A stretch of DNA of 64,000 nt from Deltaproteobacteria bacterium. GTDB taxonomy: Bacteria; UBA10199; GCA-002796325; JACPFF01. The position numbers were made by a program, and so were the translations under genes. How positions within the stretch are numbered: position 1 is the stretch's first letter; every line of letters begins with the position of its first letter. Under the pieces are notes generated by a model that saw only the letters and a program-made list of their open reading frames with translations, had not been told where the DNA came from and ran no database searches. The stretch is taken from assembly GCA_016183065.1 (NCBI GenBank), contig JACPFF010000015.1, positions 1 to 64,000 of the forward strand. Reading direction: 5' to 3'. Positions 44,320 through 52,398 of this stretch are shown here, one piece after another.

Positions 44320-44752
44320 GGCGCTGTGCTGCAGGATCGTGCCCATGCTGCTCTTGTGTGGGGCGTGCATGCACCGTGGGCCGGTCGATGTGCAACCAGG
44401 AGATGTGGCATGTGCCACCTGTGCGATGGGGATCGTGGAGATGCGCTTCAAGGCCCAGGGCATCTCCCCGAAGGGAAAGCGATGGCATTTTGATTCCATC
44501 GAATGTCTCATGCGGTGGAAACGGGATGATCCGCACCGGGTGGCCCATGCCTGGGTGACAGATACGTATCACCCCGCACAATGGCTTGAGCTGGAGAGGG
44601 CCTTTTTCCTGCGGAGTCAGACCTTGCCATCCCCGATGGGGGCCTTTTTGTCTGCCTATGCGACACCACAAGATCTGCAGAAGGCGCAGCAGGCCTTCGG
44701 TGGAACGGCAGTGACTCTGCGGGATCTTGAAGAGGGCATCTCCTCCCCATGA
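44312..44752 (+). CDS. nosL: NosL copper chaperone lipoprotein
   Basis: A 146-residue lipoprotein (lipobox LLLCGAC). The NosL metal motif CATCAMGI is followed by GKRWHFDSIECLMRW and a C-terminal FLSAYATPQDLQKAQQAFGG. NosL delivers Cu(I) for the CuZ centre of NosZ. The start at ATG 44312 overlaps the end of the upstream gene; an ATG at 44294 is also in frame. ATGA overlap leads into nosD. Confidence 0.9.
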   Translation: MSKALCCRIVPMLLLCGACMHRGPVDVQPGDVACATCAMGIVEMRFKAQGISPKGKRWHFDSIECLMRWKRDDPHRVAHAWVTDTYHPAQWLELERAFFLRSQTLPSPMGAFLSAYATPQDLQKAQQAFGGTAVTLRDLEEGISSP

Positions 44753-46002
44753 AAACTTTTGGGAGCGTGATGGTCATGAGCGTCCTCTGGTGCACAGCCG
44801 CCACGGCGACCGCGGCCATTTTGGATGTCTGTCGGGAGTGTCCCCTCCAGTCTGTCACCGCCGGCATCGCCAGGGCCGGCAGCGGCGACACGCTCCGTAT
44901 CCATGCCGGTCTCTACCAGGAAGGGACCATCGTCATCGACAAGCCGTTACAGATTGTCGGCATCGACGGTCCGGTCATTGATGGCAGGCATGCCGGGCAT
45001 GTGTTCCACGTCCGTGCCGATCAGGTGACGCTGGAAGGACTGACGATCCAGAATGGTGGGATGAGCGATATCGCAGATCTGGCGGGGGTTCGGGTGGAGA
45101 GGAGTCGCGGCTGTGCCATCCGGCGCAATCGGTTTTATCACAACACCTATAGTGTCTATCTGGCCAGGGTCACGGGATGCGACGTGCGTGACAATATCAT
45201 ACAGAGCGAGGCGCGCGGCGAGGTCTCCGGCGGAAACGGCATCCATTTGTGGCATGCGCAGGAGATTGATATTGCGGGGAACAGCATCACAGGGCATCGG
45301 GATGGTTTGTACTTTGAATTTGCCGAACGGTGCCGGATCGAAAAAAACTCCGTGCATGACAATATCCGCTACGGGCTCCATTTCATGTTTTCGCACGAGA
45401 ATCACTATGCAGACAACGTCTTCTCCCGCAACCAAACCGGGGTGGCCGTCATGTATTCCCGCCACATTCGCATGGTACGGAATCAATTTGCGGAGAGTTG
45501 GGGACGGGCCTCCTACGGATTGCTGTTGAAGGATATTGTCGACAGCCATATTGCCGAGAACGACTTTATCGGCAACACGATCGGCATCTATGCAGACGGA
45601 TCCAATCGGAATACGTTCCGGCACAATCGGTTTCACTACAACGGCTGGGCGGTGCATCTCTTGGGGAGTTCCGATGCCAATACGTTTGTTGAGAACGATT
45701 TTCACTCCAACTATTTTTCTGTGACGACAAATACCCGCCATCCGCTCAATACCTTTGCCCGGAATTATTGGGACGAGTATCAGGGATATGATCTCGACCG
45801 TGACGGGTGGGGGGATGTGCCGTTTCGTCCGATGAAGCTTTTCAACCTGTGGCTCAATCGCTATCCGGAGCTGATTGTGCTCTTTGGTTCTCCCGTGATC
45901 GAATTCCTGGAGGTCGCCGAACGGGTCTTTCCGGTGTTGACGCCCCGGATGTTGCAGGACACAATCCCCAGCATGCACCCGCTCGTGGCGGTGGCCCAAT
46001 GA
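44749..46002 (+). CDS. nosD: NosD periplasmic maturation factor
   Basis: A 417-residue exported protein. Signal peptide (SVMVMSVLWCTAATATAA), then a right-handed beta-helix of repeated GNTIGIYADGSNRN-like turns typical of NosD/carbohydrate-binding CASH repeats. The conserved end is NYWDEYQGYDLDRDGWGDVP. NosD works with the NosFY transporter to supply sulfur for the Cu4S CuZ site. The length is typical and it is coupled to nosF by ATGA overlap. Confidence 0.93.
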   Translation: MKTFGSVMVMSVLWCTAATATAAILDVCRECPLQSVTAGIARAGSGDTLRIHAGLYQEGTIVIDKPLQIVGIDGPVIDGRHAGHVFHVRADQVTLEGLTIQNGGMSDIADLAGVRVERSRGCAIRRNRFYHNTYSVYLARVTGCDVRDNIIQSEARGEVSGGNGIHLWHAQEIDIAGNSITGHRDGLYFEFAERCRIEKNSVHDNIRYGLHFMFSHENHYADNVFSRNQTGVAVMYSRHIRMVRNQFAESWGRASYGLLLKDIVDSHIAENDFIGNTIGIYADGSNRNTFRHNRFHYNGWAVHLLGSSDANTFVENDFHSNYFSVTTNTRHPLNTFARNYWDEYQGYDLDRDGWGDVPFRPMKLFNLWLNRYPELIVLFGSPVIEFLEVAERVFPVLTPRMLQDTIPSMHPLVAVAQ

Positions 46003-46715
46003 TTACCATCCGTAATGTCCGAAAGCGGTACCGGAAACAGACCGTGCTGAACGATGTCTCGCTCCACATTCCGGCGGGGGAGATCTTCGCATTACTCGGT
46101 CCCAACGGGTCGGGGAAGACGACGCTTTTGAAGCTGTTGCTTGGATTGGTCCATCCGGATGGGTCAGGGACCATGCATATTGCCGGCGCGTCGATTGTCG
46201 GGGAGCGCGCCTATCGGCGGCAGATCGGGTATATGTCGCAATGGCCACAATACCCGCCGCACCTCACCGTGTGCGAACTCATCACCTTGTTTGCACAACT
46301 GCGGAACGCCAAAGGGGTGCATACCGAAGCACTGCTCGAGGAGATGCAGATGCGGGCATTCTGGCAGAAGCCCTTTGGGGAACTGTCCGGTGGCATGGCG
46401 CAGAAGGTGAACATTGTACAATGCTTTATGTTCAACCATGCGCTCTTCATTTTGGACGAACCGACCGCCGGCCTTGATCCCCATACGGCTTTTTACCTCA
46501 AACGACTCATCCGAGAACGAAAAAAGAGCGGGGCCACTCTCCTCTTCACCTCGCACGTGATGTCGGAAGTCGATGCATTGGCCGATCACATGGCCTTATT
46601 GGTCGATGGCACTGTTTCTGTGGTGACATCGCCGGCAGAGCTGAAGCAGGCGCATCACACGACGTCCCTGGAGGAGGCCGTGCACCACGTCTGGAGGTCG
46701 GTGTCCGATGCATAA
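45999..46715 (+). CDS. nosF: NosF ABC transporter ATPase
   Basis: A 238-residue ABC ATPase: Walker A LGPNGSGKTTLLKLLL, Q-loop GYMSQWPQYPP, signature LSGGMAQKVNIVQ, Walker B ALFILDEPTAGLDP, H-loop LLFTSHVMSEVD. Partner of NosY in exporting the sulfur species or energising NosD-dependent CuZ assembly. The start overlaps the nosD stop and the end overlaps the nosY start by 8 bases. Confidence 0.93.
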   Translation: MITIRNVRKRYRKQTVLNDVSLHIPAGEIFALLGPNGSGKTTLLKLLLGLVHPDGSGTMHIAGASIVGERAYRRQIGYMSQWPQYPPHLTVCELITLFAQLRNAKGVHTEALLEEMQMRAFWQKPFGELSGGMAQKVNIVQCFMFNHALFILDEPTAGLDPHTAFYLKRLIRERKKSGATLLFTSHVMSEVDALADHMALLVDGTVSVVTSPAELKQAHHTTSLEEAVHHVWRSVSDA

Positions 46716-47517
46716 ACAGTTGCACAGCGCCGTGGGGACCATCGCCCTTTTTGAATTTCACGAAAATATCCGCAATTGGTGGCTTCTCACCTACTGCGCG
46801 GCTTTTTTGGTCTTGGGTGTGCTCATCACGTCCGTCGGGTCTGCCGATCCATTGCGGGCCAGCGCCTCACTCCTCAATCTCGTCCTCCTGCTGGTTCCGC
46901 TGTTTTCACTCGTGTTTGGGAGCCTCTCATTTTCTGAGGCCCTCTCTTTTCATGCCGTACTCGTGGCATTACCGATCTCGCGTCGCGACATTTTCCTTGG
47001 AAAATGGTTGGGGCTTGGCACGGGTCTCACGCTCAGTTTTGTGATCGGCATAGGGCTCGGGGCACTCTGGCAACTGCACCTTTCGCGGACCGGACTTGGC
47101 AGCTATCTTCTCTTGCTTGCACTGGGTGTCGTCCTGACGTTCGTTTTTTTGAGTATCGCATTCCTCATGGTCAATCTTGCCAGACGGCGCGAGCTGGTGT
47201 TTGGCTGGATGCTCCTCCTCTGGTTTTCTGTTTTTGTCCTCTATGACCTGTTGATCATGGGGATCGTCCTCGTCTTCGGAGAGTATCCATTGGAGGTTCC
47301 CATGCTCCTTGCCGTGTTGGCCAATCCGATTGACTTGGCACGCGTAATCTTCCTGCTCCATAACGATCTATCGGCCATGATGGGCTACTCCGGCGCGGTA
47401 TTTCAGCAATATCTTGGCGAGGCCACCGGCATCGGCGTTGCCGGGGCAAGTGGTCTCCTCTGGGTCCTTGTGCCATTTGTTCTCGGACTGCGGCGCTTTC
47501 AGCGGCGCGATTTGTAA
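46708..47517 (+). CDS. nosY: NosY ABC transporter permease
   Basis: A 269-residue membrane protein with six spans, opening with the cytoplasmic helix TIALFEFHENIRNWWLLTY and the PISRRDIFLGKWLGLGTG coupling segment typical of NosY-type permeases. It forms the NosDFY transporter with NosF and NosD. It is the last gene of the cluster; a hairpin repeat 30 bases downstream separates it from the convergent malic enzyme gene. Confidence 0.9.
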   Translation: MHKQLHSAVGTIALFEFHENIRNWWLLTYCAAFLVLGVLITSVGSADPLRASASLLNLVLLLVPLFSLVFGSLSFSEALSFHAVLVALPISRRDIFLGKWLGLGTGLTLSFVIGIGLGALWQLHLSRTGLGSYLLLLALGVVLTFVFLSIAFLMVNLARRRELVFGWMLLLWFSVFVLYDLLIMGIVLVFGEYPLEVPMLLAVLANPIDLARVIFLLHNDLSAMMGYSGAVFQQYLGEATGIGVAGASGLLWVLVPFVLGLRRFQRRDL

Positions 47518-47546
47518 CATTCGGAGAGGATTCCGCGGTGTCTTGT

Positions 47547-47648
47547 TATGGTGCGTTCACTTTTCCTGAGTACATGCGTCTTATGGTACCATAAGTATTT
47601 CTAACGTTTAACGAGCACGTTTGTACTCATTCAAACGTTGAAATACTT
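47547..47648. repeat. Dispersed hairpin repeat, copy 2
   Basis: A 102-base element. The first 63 bases match copy 1 (3069 onward) at 59 positions, and the hairpin (arms 47593-47615 and 47626-47648) is imperfect. It also contains a perfect 16-base palindrome CTTATGGTACCATAAG at 47580-47595. It lies between the convergent nosY and malic enzyme genes and reaches into the malic enzyme stop codon, so it may serve as a two-way terminator. Confidence 0.85.
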
Positions 47649-49360
47649 TAGGGCTCGTACCGGACCGGAAGGTACTCCGAGACCCACATGGCCGATTTCA
47701 CGCGGGCCTCGAGGTCATCGAGCATACCTGGCTCAGCCAAGCCCTCGGTAACGCCCTGTCGGATCACCGCACACGCAATGGCATGGGAGCAATCGCGGAT
47801 CATGGTCAGCGGCGGGAAGAGCGAGCCCATCTGGAGACGGTGCTCGGTGACCAGTGATGCCAACGTCTTCGACGCGGCAAAAAACATCCCGTCGCTAATG
47901 CGACGGATCTCGGCCGTCGTGACCCCGAGTCCCACGCCGGGAAAAATGTAGGCATTATTGCATTGGCCAATCTCGTGCCGTATCCCCTGGCAGGTCACCG
48001 GCGCGAAGGGACTCCCTGTGGCAATGATCGCACGACCATCGGACCAGCAGAGTGCGTCTTCCGGGGTACATTCTTCCTTCGAGGTCGGATTGGAGAGGGG
48101 GAAAATCATTGGCCTGGACACATGCCCAGCCATGGACCGGATGATCGACTCAGTAAAAAGCGACGGGGCACCAGAACAGCCGATCAAGATCGTGGGGTGC
48201 ACATTGGCAATCGTTTCCTCAAGCGTAATACGGTCACGGTTGCAACAGGCAAAATGCGCAATGTCACCGGCCGCCCGTGCATGTTTTTTCTTGAAGGTAT
48301 CGAGTGGCGTCCGGGTTTCCACCACCAGTCCCTGACTGTCCGTGGTCCAGATGCGATCCCTGGCCTTGGCGAGCGACAGACCTGCATCATGCATGGCGGC
48401 AATCAGGAGATCGGCAATCCCTTGCGCAGAGGCGCCAGCACCGGCAATGACGATGTGCTGATCAGACAGTGCCTCACCAGTGATACGGAGTCCCGAGAAG
48501 ATGCCGGCAAGCAGTACCGCTGCCGTCCCCTGAATGTCGTCGTTAAAACTGCAGATCTGCGTCCGATATCGATGGAGTTGCCTCATCGCATTTTCTTTCA
48601 GGAGATCCTCCCATTGGAGCAGGATATGGGGGAAGACTTTCTGCACGGCGGCGACAAAAGCGTCGATGAAGGCCTGATACTGCGCGCCCCGGATACGGTT
48701 GTGCCGCAAACCGAGATAGAGTGGGTCTTGCAGCCGGTGGGCATTATTGGTCCCGACATCGAGCAAGATCGGCAACGTGGAATACGGCGGAATTGCGGCA
48801 CAGAGGGTGTAGAGGCAGAGCTTGCCGATCGAGATCCCCATGCCGCCCGCGCCTTGATCGCCGAGGCCGAGAATCCGTTCGCCGTCCGTCACGACCATAA
48901 TCGTCGGTCGTTCGCAGGGGGTGTTCCGTAAAATGCGTTCGATCTGGTCGCGATGATCGTAACTGATATAGAGACCCTGCGGCTTGCGGTAGATATGGGA
49001 AAACTTGCGGCATGCCTCGCCGACGGTTGGGGTGTAGACAATCGGCATCATCTCTTCGATATGTTCTTCCAATAATCGATAAAAGAGTGTTGCATTGCGA
49101 TCGTGCAGGCTTTTCAGGTAGATATATTTTTCCAGGGGATCAGACTTGGCCAGATAACTTTCGTAGGTCCGTTCCAATTGTTGCGAGATCGTGCACACGG
49201 CCGGTGGCAGAAGCCCGTGCAGATCGAGAGCATCGCGTTCGTCTTCGGTAAAAGCCGGCCCCTTGTTGGTGAAGGGGTTCATCAACAAATCTTTCCCCTT
49301 CGTATCGACGCTTTGATAGGGACTCCGAGTCGAGGCGTCCCTTTTGATGGTCCAACGCAT
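47648..49360 (-). CDS. maeA: NAD-dependent malic enzyme
   Basis: A 570-residue malic enzyme of the long (MaeA/SfcA) class that converts malate to pyruvate and CO2. Signatures are LHDRNATLFYRLLEEHIEEM, PIVYTPTVGEACRKFS, VVTDGERILGLGDQGAGGMGI (substrate site with conserved Arg/Asp), LDVGTNN, FNDDIQGTAAVLLAGI and the nucleotide-binding GAGASAQGIADLL. AAGGAG six bases upstream supports the start at 49360. A monocistronic gene; links the TCA cycle to pyruvate. Confidence 0.94.
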   Translation of the reverse strand: MRWTIKRDASTRSPYQSVDTKGKDLLMNPFTNKGPAFTEDERDALDLHGLLPPAVCTISQQLERTYESYLAKSDPLEKYIYLKSLHDRNATLFYRLLEEHIEEMMPIVYTPTVGEACRKFSHIYRKPQGLYISYDHRDQIERILRNTPCERPTIMVVTDGERILGLGDQGAGGMGISIGKLCLYTLCAAIPPYSTLPILLDVGTNNAHRLQDPLYLGLRHNRIRGAQYQAFIDAFVAAVQKVFPHILLQWEDLLKENAMRQLHRYRTQICSFNDDIQGTAAVLLAGIFSGLRITGEALSDQHIVIAGAGASAQGIADLLIAAMHDAGLSLAKARDRIWTTDSQGLVVETRTPLDTFKKKHARAAGDIAHFACCNRDRITLEETIANVHPTILIGCSGAPSLFTESIIRSMAGHVSRPMIFPLSNPTSKEECTPEDALCWSDGRAIIATGSPFAPVTCQGIRHEIGQCNNAYIFPGVGLGVTTAEIRRISDGMFFAASKTLASLVTEHRLQMGSLFPPLTMIRDCSHAIACAVIRQGVTEGLAEPGMLDDLEARVKSAMWVSEYLPVRYEP

Positions 49361-49498
49361 CCCATGCTCCTTGTGAGATCAGCCGTGTACACCGAAGGGC
49401 TCACGAGGGGCAATCATGCGAAAATTTTTGGTCCGCACGATCCGCCAGCCTGAGCACGGCCATGAACGATACGGACGATGCGTGAGACGGTGCGGCGT

Positions 49499-49705
49499 TT
49501 AGCAACAGCCGCCGGAATGATTGTGCAGGTCGCGGTCTTTCACAGTCTTCCGCCCATCGTCCCGTGCGGCCATGATGGCCTTTTCGCACAGTTCCTGCAC
49601 GGCCTTCGAGAGAGCATCCAGGAAGGTGGCGGACGTATTCATGCCATCGGACTTCGACCGGATGTAATCTTTGACCTTTGATGCGACAACGAGAATCTCT
49701 GCCAT
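49499..49705 (-). CDS. Bacterial histone-fold protein (Bdellovibrio Bd0055-like)
   Basis: A 68-residue protein: MAEILVVASKVKDYIRSKSD, then NTSATFLDALSKAVQELCEK, then AARDDGRKTVKDRDL. This is a single histone fold (short helix, long helix, short helix, each before a conserved loop) with the SKVK start, the NTS...F..ALS helix and the GRKTV..rDL end seen in bacterial histones such as Bd0055 of Bdellovibrio. A C-terminal extension HNHSGGCC with two His and two Cys is unusual and could bind metal. AAAGGAGAG precedes the ATG. It is a stand-alone gene. It probably binds DNA as a dimer. Confidence 0.8.
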   Translation of the reverse strand: MAEILVVASKVKDYIRSKSDGMNTSATFLDALSKAVQELCEKAIMAARDDGRKTVKDRDLHNHSGGCC

Positions 49706-49787
49706 GATGCCTCTCCTTTGAGGGTGCGTCAGCGAAACCGCGCTCTATACAAGAGGAGACGAAAAAATCAAAGCCCCTTTTTTCCAT

Positions 49788-50135
49788 CTACCGCGGATTG
49801 ATCTGGCCGATCCCTTGCTCTAGAAGGTTCATGACGAGAATTTTTGGCAAAAAAATGACATCTACGTCGGTTTTGGCCGCGCAGGTCTGCTCATGGGAGG
49901 CTTCCTCAACTAAGTGGTAGATCCCGAGCAGTTTCTTGTGGTGGGGGGGCAGGGTGGGGTGGGCTGTTTTGGATTTTGGCTGGGTGAACTCGACATCACC
50001 CGATTGTAACCAGAAGAGGCCTGTTGGAAGATGCCCTGCATAAAAGAGGACTTGCCCCCCCCGAAAATGCAGGCGTTCTCCCTGTGGAAGTAACGACGGT
50101 AACGCATTTTCGATCACACGGATCGAAGACTCCAT
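49788..50135 (-). CDS. Cyclic-nucleotide-binding-domain-like protein, no DNA-binding domain
   Basis: A 115-residue protein that looks like the sensory barrel of CRP/FNR regulators: LHFRGGQVLFYAGHLPTGLFWLQSGDVEF, then a second half ending DVDVIFLPKILVMNLLEQG. The helix-turn-helix domain is absent; the frame stops after QINPR. It could be a truncated regulator, or a small single-domain regulator modulating its divergent neighbour, the FNR-type gene. A basic insertion (KSKTAHPTLPPHHKK) interrupts the barrel. Confidence 0.55.
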   Translation of the reverse strand: MESSIRVIENALPSLLPQGERLHFRGGQVLFYAGHLPTGLFWLQSGDVEFTQPKSKTAHPTLPPHHKKLLGIYHLVEEASHEQTCAAKTDVDVIFLPKILVMNLLEQGIGQINPR

Positions 50136-50257
50136 CCTGCCACTGTATGGAGGGTGGGGAAAAGGGTAAATGAGGTCTGTCAGACAGAGATATGATGTTG
50201 ATCATGTCTGCTCACTGCTTGACACTGAGGGGGTATAACAACTATGGGGGCCTCTAG

Positions 50258-50310
50258 AGTATTTCACCGTTTCATGAGTCCACATCTGCTCATGAAACGT
50301 GAGAGATACT
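50258..50310. repeat. Dispersed hairpin repeat, copy 3 (hairpin only)
   Basis: Arms 50258-50278 and 50289-50310 share CGTTTCATGAG / CTCATGAAACG and the outer AGTAT / ATACT with copy 1; the left 47 bases of the full element are missing. It lies 60 bases upstream of the FNR-type regulator start, in its promoter or leader region, between divergent genes. Confidence 0.75.
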
Positions 50311-50372
50311 GATGGTAATGCGAGGTGCGTGAACTCACGAAAAGGGAATGCACCATAACTTGGAGTCGATGC

Positions 50373-51095
50373 ATGCCACGGGTGCCAGTCCGACCGCGAG
50401 TGATTCACTGCGACACCTGTACCAGTCGGGGGAGTGGAGCGTTCTGCGAACTGAGCGAAAAACACCTCTGCGAATTGGACCGGGCAAAAACCACAAACCG
50501 CTACCATCCCCATCAGGTCATCTTCTATGAGGGGAATCACCCCTTTGGAGTGTATTGTGTCAGTTCCGGAAAGGTCAAGATCTACAAATCCGATCTCGAC
50601 GGCCATCAGGACATCGTCCGTATTGCCGGCCCTGGGGACCTCTTGGGATACCGCTGCATTCTCGCCGGAGAGGCCTATATGGCGACGGCAGAGACGTTAG
50701 ACGAGGCGGAAATCTGTTTTCTCGATCGGAAGACCTTTCTCCATATTGTCGAGACACACCCCGTGACCGCCCTGAAGATCATGCAGAGTCTCGCCAAGGA
50801 TCTGCGCGAGGCGGAGGACCATGTCTCGCGGGTCGTCCATCGGAGCGTGCGCGAACGATTGGCGGAATTATTCCTGATTTTTCAGACAAAATACGGCGTC
50901 AAGAGCGAACGGGGGGTGCGGCTCAATCTGGAATTGACGCGCGCAGAATGGGCCGAACTGATCGGAACGACCCAAGAGTCAGTTATCCGGCTGATGAGCG
51001 AATTTCGCCAAGAAAAATTGATCGGTGTCGAGGGGCGGCTCATTACGCTCTTTGACCTCTCTCGTCTGGCCACCGTAGCCAATCTGGTGGATTGA
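50373..51095 (+). CDS. FNR-type oxygen/redox transcription regulator
   Basis: A 240-residue CRP/FNR regulator. Four Cys suit an oxygen-sensing Fe-S cluster: Cys13, Cys16 and Cys25 (HCDTCTSRGSGAFC) near the N-terminus, and Cys115 in EAEICFLD, which aligns with the fourth ligand of E. coli FNR. The cNMP barrel has GVYCVSSGKVKIYK. The helix-turn-helix reads LTRAEWAELIGTTQESVIRLMSEF, keeping the Glu and Arg used for TTGAT recognition. ATG at 50373 with GGAG eight bases upstream is preferred over GTG at 50325. A natural candidate to control the nos genes and respiratory metabolism. Confidence 0.88.
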   Translation: MPRVPVRPRVIHCDTCTSRGSGAFCELSEKHLCELDRAKTTNRYHPHQVIFYEGNHPFGVYCVSSGKVKIYKSDLDGHQDIVRIAGPGDLLGYRCILAGEAYMATAETLDEAEICFLDRKTFLHIVETHPVTALKIMQSLAKDLREAEDHVSRVVHRSVRERLAELFLIFQTKYGVKSERGVRLNLELTRAEWAELIGTTQESVIRLMSEFRQEKLIGVEGRLITLFDLSRLATVANLVD

Positions 51096-51129
51096 TCGGA
51101 GAGTGCTCGCGTATATGACCGCACATCAC

Positions 51130-52398
51130 TTACGAGGAGGATGCCAGAAAGCTCGGCAGCTGATCGCGTCGCACCACGTCGTCGATCGTCTCCCGTGTCC
51201 GCATGAGATGGGCCGTGCCGGCATGGACCAGGATCTCGGCGGGGCGTGGCCGGCTGTTGTACGTGGAACTCATGGCCGCGCCATAGGCGCCAGTATCGCA
51301 GATCGCCAGGAGATCGCCTTCCCGTAAGGTCGGCAGGGAACGCTGCCGGCCAAAAAGATCGCCGGTTTCACAGATCGGACCGCAGATCGTGTAACGCTGG
51401 TCGGTGGGGGCATCCATCCGTTCTGCGGCCACGATATGATGATAGGCGTTGTAGAGAATGGGCCGCAGCAATGTGTGAAAACCCGCATCCACCCCCGCAA
51501 AGGTCACATGCGGTGTCGGTTTGAGCGTCGTGACCCTGGTGAGCAATACCGTCGATTCCGCCACGAGATACCGCCCCGGTTCCAAGAGGAGGTGGCGCTC
51601 TCCCCCGAAACATTCCTGAAAACGCGCCACCACGGTCCCCCCCAATGCCTGGAGATCGAGCGGCGGTTCCCCGGGTTGATACGGGATCCCAAACCCGCCG
51701 CCGAGATCAATCGTGTCGATGGCCACCGCCGGATGGTGCGCAATGCATTGATGGGCACGATGCATGGCATCGATCAGAATGAGAAAGGGGTCGGGATCGG
51801 TGATCCCCGAACCGATGTGGGCCTGCAGGCGCGTCAACTGGTGCCCATGACGATGCAAGAGATCGCACAGGGCGGGGAGCGTTTCCATGTGGAGACCAAA
51901 CTTGGTCTCTTCAGCGCCGGTCACGACATGCTCATGATGACCGGCCCCAACGCCGGGATTGATCCGCACGCCGAATGTGCCGCCGGTCACGAAGGGAAGG
52001 AGCCGTTCGGCCATGGAGAGGGAATCGAGGTTGATGGCCACGCCCTCCCTGGCAAGCCATTGCAGTTCGTCCGTGCGCGGCGAGGTCCCCGTAAAAAAGA
52101 TACGCTGCGGGGAAAACCCGGCCCGTCGGGCAATCTGGGCCTCTCCGACCGAAACGACATCCGTCGCAGCACCGGCACGCTGCAAGAGTGCGAGGATCGC
52201 GAGGGCCGTATTGGCCTTGACGGCATAGGCAATCGTGACTTGCGGGTGCCTGGCAAACGCCTGTTGCATGGCCTGATATTGGGCGGTGATGATGTCGGCA
52301 TCCGTGACGTAGAGTGGGGTATCATACGTGGCGGCTAGACGATCTACCCGCAGGCCTCCCACGATGAGCACGCCATGATCGTGTCGGAACGGCATCAT
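51130..52398 (-). CDS. lysA: Diaminopimelate decarboxylase
   Basis: A 422-residue PLP enzyme forming L-lysine from meso-diaminopimelate. The PLP Lys is in IAYAVKANTALAI; the glycine-rich loop reads LDLGGGFGIPYQPGEPP; the C-terminal domain has the catalytic Cys in GPICETGDLFG and the CDTGAYGAAMSSTYNSRPRP segment. Start ATG 52398. Its first 77 bases overlap the 3' end of the upstream membrane-protein gene, so the two are transcribed together. No feedback-kinase fusion is present. Confidence 0.94.
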   Translation of the reverse strand: MMPFRHDHGVLIVGGLRVDRLAATYDTPLYVTDADIITAQYQAMQQAFARHPQVTIAYAVKANTALAILALLQRAGAATDVVSVGEAQIARRAGFSPQRIFFTGTSPRTDELQWLAREGVAINLDSLSMAERLLPFVTGGTFGVRINPGVGAGHHEHVVTGAEETKFGLHMETLPALCDLLHRHGHQLTRLQAHIGSGITDPDPFLILIDAMHRAHQCIAHHPAVAIDTIDLGGGFGIPYQPGEPPLDLQALGGTVVARFQECFGGERHLLLEPGRYLVAESTVLLTRVTTLKPTPHVTFAGVDAGFHTLLRPILYNAYHHIVAAERMDAPTDQRYTICGPICETGDLFGRQRSLPTLREGDLLAICDTGAYGAAMSSTYNSRPRPAEILVHAGTAHLMRTRETIDDVVRRDQLPSFLASSS

